From contig KV908734.1 of NCBI GenBank assembly GCA_002005505.1, positions 59,752-80,244 on the forward strand: 20,493 nucleotides of DNA. The letters run 5' to 3'. The stretch comes from Botryococcus braunii. Lineage: Eukaryota; Chlorophyta; Trebouxiophyceae. The notes beneath the pieces were generated by a model, which worked only from the letters and a program-made list of their open reading frames with translations, made no database searches and had not been told where the DNA came from. Both the position numbers and the translations under genes were made by a program. Position 1 is the first letter of the stretch. Each line of letters begins with the position of its first letter. Below are positions 17,501 to 20,493 of the stretch, in pieces.

Positions 17501-19577
17501 GCATGTGAGTGCAGTGAGGGGGGCAGCTACATGCAAAGCTGCAAATGGTCCCGGGGAGCTGAGCAGTATGGGTGGGTCTTGTTCAGTGACTGAGAGAAAT
17601 GTAAGAGATGTGACCATGCAGAGTTCTTCTGGCAACCCGTCCAGTCAGAGCACTCCTGGACGGGACTGTGGTGGCAGCCACCGGTCAGAGGAAGCATCAT
17701 ATGCTTTCTCTGCACCAGCCAAACATGATTGTGAGCGGGAGACAGGATCTGCATCCTTGACTCCATGTAAGGGACGAGAGGAGGAGGTGAATCAGGAGCA
17801 CAGACATTGTGGAGACAGACCAAATTACAAGTGCTCACTGAGAGGTACCTGTGCCTGGGAGAGTGATGTCAGAGATGTGAGGTCACTCCCAACAGTGACA
17901 TGCAGTCGGTCTGAGAGGCATGTGGATCACATAAATCAGGGGAAGTATGCAGACACTCTGCCATATCCCGATGTTGCTTGTGAGAGACCTGAAGAGTCTG
18001 AACTCTTGCAGGCATGTCAGAGTGTGTCTGAGGAGGTGAATCGGAAGTCTGGACAATGTGAAGGGATTCCAAATTACAAAGACTGTCCGAGAGGTACCTG
18101 TGCATGGGAGGATGATGTGAGGGATGAGCAGAGTAACTTGTGCAAAGCCAAGTGTGAGTCCAAGCGAGAGCGTGCTATGAGAGAGCATTCTACTTCTACT
18201 GGAGAGCCTGTGATGTGTAACTCAGCGAGTGTCAGTGGAAGAGTAGTGGGTTCTGGACAAAGTGAGAGAAAATCAGGCAATTCAGAGGAAAAGCACACAG
18301 GTGTCAGATTTGGGAAAATTCACGTTCCCTCTAATTTGAGAGAAGCACAGATGTCTCCCCAGTGGGAATACTGGAAGGCAGCTATGCAGGAAGAGCAAAA
18401 TTCTCTAGATACTCATGAGGTCATGGAGTATGTTCCGAGACCTCGTGGACATAAGGTTATTCCAGTTCACTGGATATTTTCAGTGAAAATGGATGCACAT
18501 GGCAATGTTGTGAGATTCAAGGCCAGATTAGTGGCACAGGGATGCAGACAAATCCCTGGAGTGGATGTGATGGAGGTCTTTGCTCCTACTAGTAGCTATG
18601 GAGCTAGAAGAGCTCTGCTTGCTGTTGCTGCAAGAGAGGGCTGTGAAATTCATCAGGTGGACGTTAAGACCGCCTTTCTGAATGGTGAGCTCGAGGAGGA
18701 AGTATATGTAACGCAACCTCCTGGCTTTGAGAATGGTGATAAGAATATTGTGTGCCGATTGAGAAAGGCGTTGTATGGCCTGAAGCAGGCTCCACGTGCC
18801 TGGCACAAAACCCTGAATGACAAACTTGAAGTCATGGGGTATGAGGTGTGCAAGAGTGATGCGGGAGTGTATGTGAGATGCTCTACTGATGGAGGAAAGT
18901 CCTATGTGCTGATCTATGTTGATGATCTTCTGATAGTTTCCAAGGGCATGTCAGAAATCGAGAGAGTGAAGGGACTTCTCAAGAAAGAATTCACCATCCA
19001 TGATCTTGGGGAAGTGAAGGATTTCTTGGGATGTCAAGTGATGAGAGATAGAGATAAAGGGCTGATCACCCTGAGTTGCATCCCTAAAATCGATGCACTT
19101 GTAGAGAAATTTGGCTTGGATCTTGAGTCAGTGGGACCTGATACTCCCATGACAAAAGATTTCGTAATGTCCCAAAGGCCTGCACCGAGAGATGGGAGCG
19201 ACAGCATTGGTGCTGGCAGTCCACTACCTCCAGGTCACCGTTACTGTGAGTTAGTAGGGTCTCTTCTGTATATAGCCAACACCACACGTCCCGATATAGC
19301 TCAGGCAGTAGGTGTATTGTCTCGTTATCGCATATCTCCCACCACAGCACATTGGAATGAAGCCATCCGTGTGTTGAAGTATCTGAAAGGAACCCGAGAT
19401 TTGGTTCTAACTCTCGGAGGGGGGGAGATAGAGCTAGAAGGCTATGTGGATGCCGACTATGGAGGTGATCAGGATCATCGCTTCTCTACCACTGGCTTTG
19501 TCCTCACTGTGTTTGGAGGAGCAGTAGTGTGGGGAAGTAAAAGCAATCTGCTGTTGCCACTTCAACAGTGGAGCTGA
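14499..19577 (+). CDS. Element C gag-pol polyprotein
   Basis: The start is ATG 14499 (MTSKKKGSS), overlapping the stop of the upstream ORF. Gag covers about the first 260 residues. A CCHC knuckle follows (CNYCNKKGHYWRDC; Cys 271, Cys 274, His 279, Cys 284), then a Pro-rich stretch and the protease motif LVDSGASVH (Asp 374). Integrase shows LWHSRMGHPG (His 523 and 528), CSNCPVYCEAC, and the triad Asp 590, Asp 653 and Glu 689 with D-X35-E spacing. The linker has two Cys-containing repeats about 83 residues apart. Reverse transcriptase has QVDVKTAFL (Asp 1388) and YVDD (Asp 1475 and 1476). RNase H starts with YVDADYGGD (Asp 1651). The frame breaks near 19538-19542, where one A is missing from a run compared with element A. 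With further deletions just downstream, this looks more like sequencing error than decay. Gag and Pol are in a single frame, as usual for copia. Confidence 0.94.
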   Translation: MTSKKKGSSASGASTSSSEPASSTPIREPCTPSTSRGSGDELPKIIPTNVKVHIKLKERGTNIIVWKNAFLAANESKGSLPAILEAMPGTAHDAAAMLLIYESVPEEWLGPLSNLPSAYDAYEFICRKFIGGYNIEANADWLQEMSQGMKHDETISQYVNRMINLKACLDRNNHALLDAHVATQIVQGLPDAAKEPGMITTAAAQPLEKLAGLLRNTAAAVGFDEYAPRQPRVLALGQGSSGANTPPAASAVHQQAQPTVSEAKSETKGICNYCNKKGHYWRDCRKRKRDEETQRNVVAAVQQLQGMWPQGPPHMGGPHPPAAQLAHPGLDAFPAWFQPPAPPPPPPGGMPYIISLNILKTPVRNSSLQSWLVDSGASVHLVNDVTLLHNPTVHAKPIPLHLATSDATGGIVASGSVCILSRVGVPLWIHHVQCVPSATSNILSVSAALRDGAVFRTDDVGAFTEVCGPNSWRSRISAEKGLFYIHQVVALSPSVNHRRISAAVKSKTPTQNSHNCARRYLWHSRMGHPGETWMQRLTNEDLVSGLDTSLCPCSNCPVYCEACIEGKTSRPPFGISSRPAVEPLDRVHIDTVGPIFPAAVTGERYWVTALDESSQLKAVLPVKSKDAISAAVRDLILYWQTQKKTKVKCVRCDRGTEFLNATFKEFCASQGTKLETSAPYTPQQNGAAERANRTLKERTRTLLAFAAASPTLWKEALETACTLLNMGPSTGRDRTPSELFFGYKPNVTPLRTWGCLAFVHIPDVQRSVFSPKTVPGMLTGYSASSKAYRIYVGGGIWKESRDVVFVEHLRGASRVGMSVSSTQSTEFLCPEPSASDTPPVFPGTSPGTTNISLETDLDDPHSEPEYLPASSNLPTQPVTGPPSEAEPEPESRRLCDPVEMDQTLEAVQDLARGVRQDSHLRPQMERAQEVLRPTRSDCRNHQLDGLTRAQRHEQRTAAKDLLLPQEKGESREREGLTECDSLSQGPGEVQLEGDSHEGHELHVSAVRGAATCKAANGPGELSSMGGSCSVTERNVRDVTMQSSSGNPSSQSTPGRDCGGSHRSEEASYAFSAPAKHDCERETGSASLTPCKGREEEVNQEHRHCGDRPNYKCSLRGTCAWESDVRDVRSLPTVTCSRSERHVDHINQGKYADTLPYPDVACERPEESELLQACQSVSEEVNRKSGQCEGIPNYKDCPRGTCAWEDDVRDEQSNLCKAKCESKRERAMREHSTSTGEPVMCNSASVSGRVVGSGQSERKSGNSEEKHTGVRFGKIHVPSNLREAQMSPQWEYWKAAMQEEQNSLDTHEVMEYVPRPRGHKVIPVHWIFSVKMDAHGNVVRFKARLVAQGCRQIPGVDVMEVFAPTSSYGARRALLAVAAREGCEIHQVDVKTAFLNGELEEEVYVTQPPGFENGDKNIVCRLRKALYGLKQAPRAWHKTLNDKLEVMGYEVCKSDAGVYVRCSTDGGKSYVLIYVDDLLIVSKGMSEIERVKGLLKKEFTIHDLGEVKDFLGCQVMRDRDKGLITLSCIPKIDALVEKFGLDLESVGPDTPMTKDFVMSQRPAPRDGSDSIGAGSPLPPGHRYCELVGSLLYIANTTRPDIAQAVGVLSRYRISPTTAHWNEAIRVLKYLKGTRDLVLTLGGGEIELEGYVDADYGGDQDHRFSTTGFVLTVFGGAVVWGSKSNLLLPLQQWS

Positions 19578-19898
19578 ATTCATGGCAGCAAGTGCTGTTG
19601 TGAAGGAAGCAAATTGGCTGAGAGGTTTCCTGGAGGAAATTGGAGTGTTACCGTGGATAGTGAAGATTCATTGTGACAACCAAGGGTGTATAAACCACCT
19701 GAGGAATCCGGTGTACTCCAAACACACAAAGCATATTGCAATTAGCTGTCATTTCGCACGTGAAGCTATTGCAAAGGGGCAGGTTGAATTCAAGTACATT
19801 CAATCTGCTAGAAATGTGGCTGACATTTTTACCAAACCACTAGTTAGACAAGTGTTCTGGGACATCGTAACTCACTGGGACTGGCCAAGTTTCTGTGA
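19540..19898 (+). pseudogene. Element C RNase H C-terminal part, split by single-base deletions
   Basis: This is the remainder of RNase H, with EANWLRGFLEEIG, HCDNQGCINHL and NVADIFTKPL, matching element A almost residue for residue. Relative to A, single bases are missing near 19540, 19571 and 19854, so the protein is spread over three frames. The position matching the element A stop is TGA at 19896-19898. The whole preceding 5 kb has no such deletion. Confidence 0.85.
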
Positions 19899-19901
19899 GG
19901 T

Positions 19902-19915
19902 AAAGGCAAGGGAAG
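19902..19915 (+). promoter_or_regulatory. Polypurine tract of element C
   Basis: aaaggcaagggaag lies directly before the TG of the 3' LTR and equals the element A tract minus one G. Confidence 0.72.
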
Positions 19916-20493
19916 TGTTGTGTTAATTAATTTTATGCCTTTCCTCAGAGGAGTAATAATGGCAAGTCTCCGAAGACAATACAATTAGAAGAGAGCAAAC
20001 CTGAGTTCTGCAGGCAAACATGCATTGAACGAAGACTATATAAGCAGTACAGACACGTTTGTAGAAAGGAGGCATATGGGCAAGCACGGATAGGGAAGGC
20101 ACTTGGTTGGAACTATAGTGGCACTCCGGGTGTCTATCAATCAGTTGCTAACCAGTCCTTGACTTGTATATGTCCGTGCCTACTTAACAACGCACAAGTA
20201 GGAGGACATCGTCTAACACCCTCCGTGCCGCCACCATGCAGGTGACTTAATCCTTATTGTATTCCTGGATTTAGCACTCAGATGAACATTGTTAGAACAT
20301 GTTAGACATATAGAGTTGAGTTTAGCTCATCGGACAAAGTAATGAACACGACCTGGGTGAGAGCAGGTTAGGCGTGTTTGAACTGCGTCACCTTGTTAGG
20401 AGAGATGAGAGATATTGTAACACTTGGTTGGAACTATAGTGCACTCCGGGTGTCTATCATCAGTTGCAACCAGTCCTTGACTTGTATTATGTG
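19916..20493 (+). repeat. 3' LTR of element C, cut by the window end
   Basis: It begins tgttgtgttaatt as the 5' LTR does. From about 20065 to 20435 it is identical to the 5' LTR. Between 19944 and 20064, and again after 20440, it carries many single-base deletions relative to it. The first internal 141-bp unit is at 20102-20242. The second begins near 20423 and is cut off. Confidence 0.9.

Larger units (their letters stand above)
13471..20493 (+). mobile_element. Element C: near-complete copia retrotransposon with an extra leader ORF
   Basis: It carries a 691-bp 5' LTR, a primer-binding site, a 90-codon ORF, gag-pol, a polypurine tract and the first 578 bases of the 3' LTR. It is nested in element B pol. 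Where the sequence quality looks good (20065-20435) its 3' LTR is identical to its 5' LTR, which points to a recent insertion. Confidence 0.94.

Noticed and set aside
1..20493. CRISPR arrays, prokaryotic operons or phage features
   Set aside because: There are no regularly spaced short repeats, no bacterial gene clusters and no ribosome-binding-site pattern. All recognisable genes are copia retrotransposon genes.

Overview
The window is eukaryotic nuclear DNA made almost entirely of nested Ty1/copia-type LTR retrotransposons. I see no host gene. The evidence is long gag-pol reading frames in copia order (gag with a CCHC knuckle, DSGA protease, HHCC/DDE integrase, YVDD reverse transcriptase, RNase H), TG...CA LTRs, and primer-binding sites complementary to the anticodon region of initiator tRNA-Met. 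Those sites match the plant-type initiator tRNA (as I recall it) slightly further than the animal type. This hints weakly at a green-lineage host such as an alga or early plant, but the host is not settled.

Layout. Element A (1-4209) is the 3' part of a copia element, from the integrase core to the 3' LTR, with an open pol frame. It sits inside an LTR of a second family, B, that lies on the minus strand (4210-4852). A gene-free stretch follows (4853-5384) with two perfect short hairpins. Element D (5385 to about 9020) is a third, more distant copia family. It lacks everything 5' of mid-integrase, has one frameshift in pol, and is followed by a probable LTR rich in GATCGAC motifs. Element B (9021-13470) has an LTR region, a primer-binding site and gag-pol up to the integrase-RT linker. 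There it is cut by element C (13471 to past the window end), a nearly full-length sister of A with 5' LTR, primer-binding site, a small extra ORF, gag-pol and part of the 3' LTR. The B LTR copies at 4210-4852 and 9021-9565 form a large inverted repeat around D.

The most interesting item is the extra ORF of element C (14230-14502, 90 aa). Its N-terminus reads MAKKRTKQTARKTT, which contains residues 2-9 of the histone H3 tail (RTKQTARK) exactly, followed by T-T for H3 S10-T11. The ORF lies between the primer-binding site and gag, and its stop overlaps the gag-pol start as ATGA. This looks like a retrotransposon-encoded histone-tail mimic, possibly translated by termination-reinitiation. It also carries a PPxY motif.

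Other points are internal LTR duplications that have evolved in concert, a B LTR end that mimics the tRNA primer and pairs with its own primer-binding site, and a fast-evolving Cys-containing repeat between integrase and RT. A burst of single-base deletions near the right edge looks like uncorrected long-read error, so the apparent frameshifts of element C should not be trusted.
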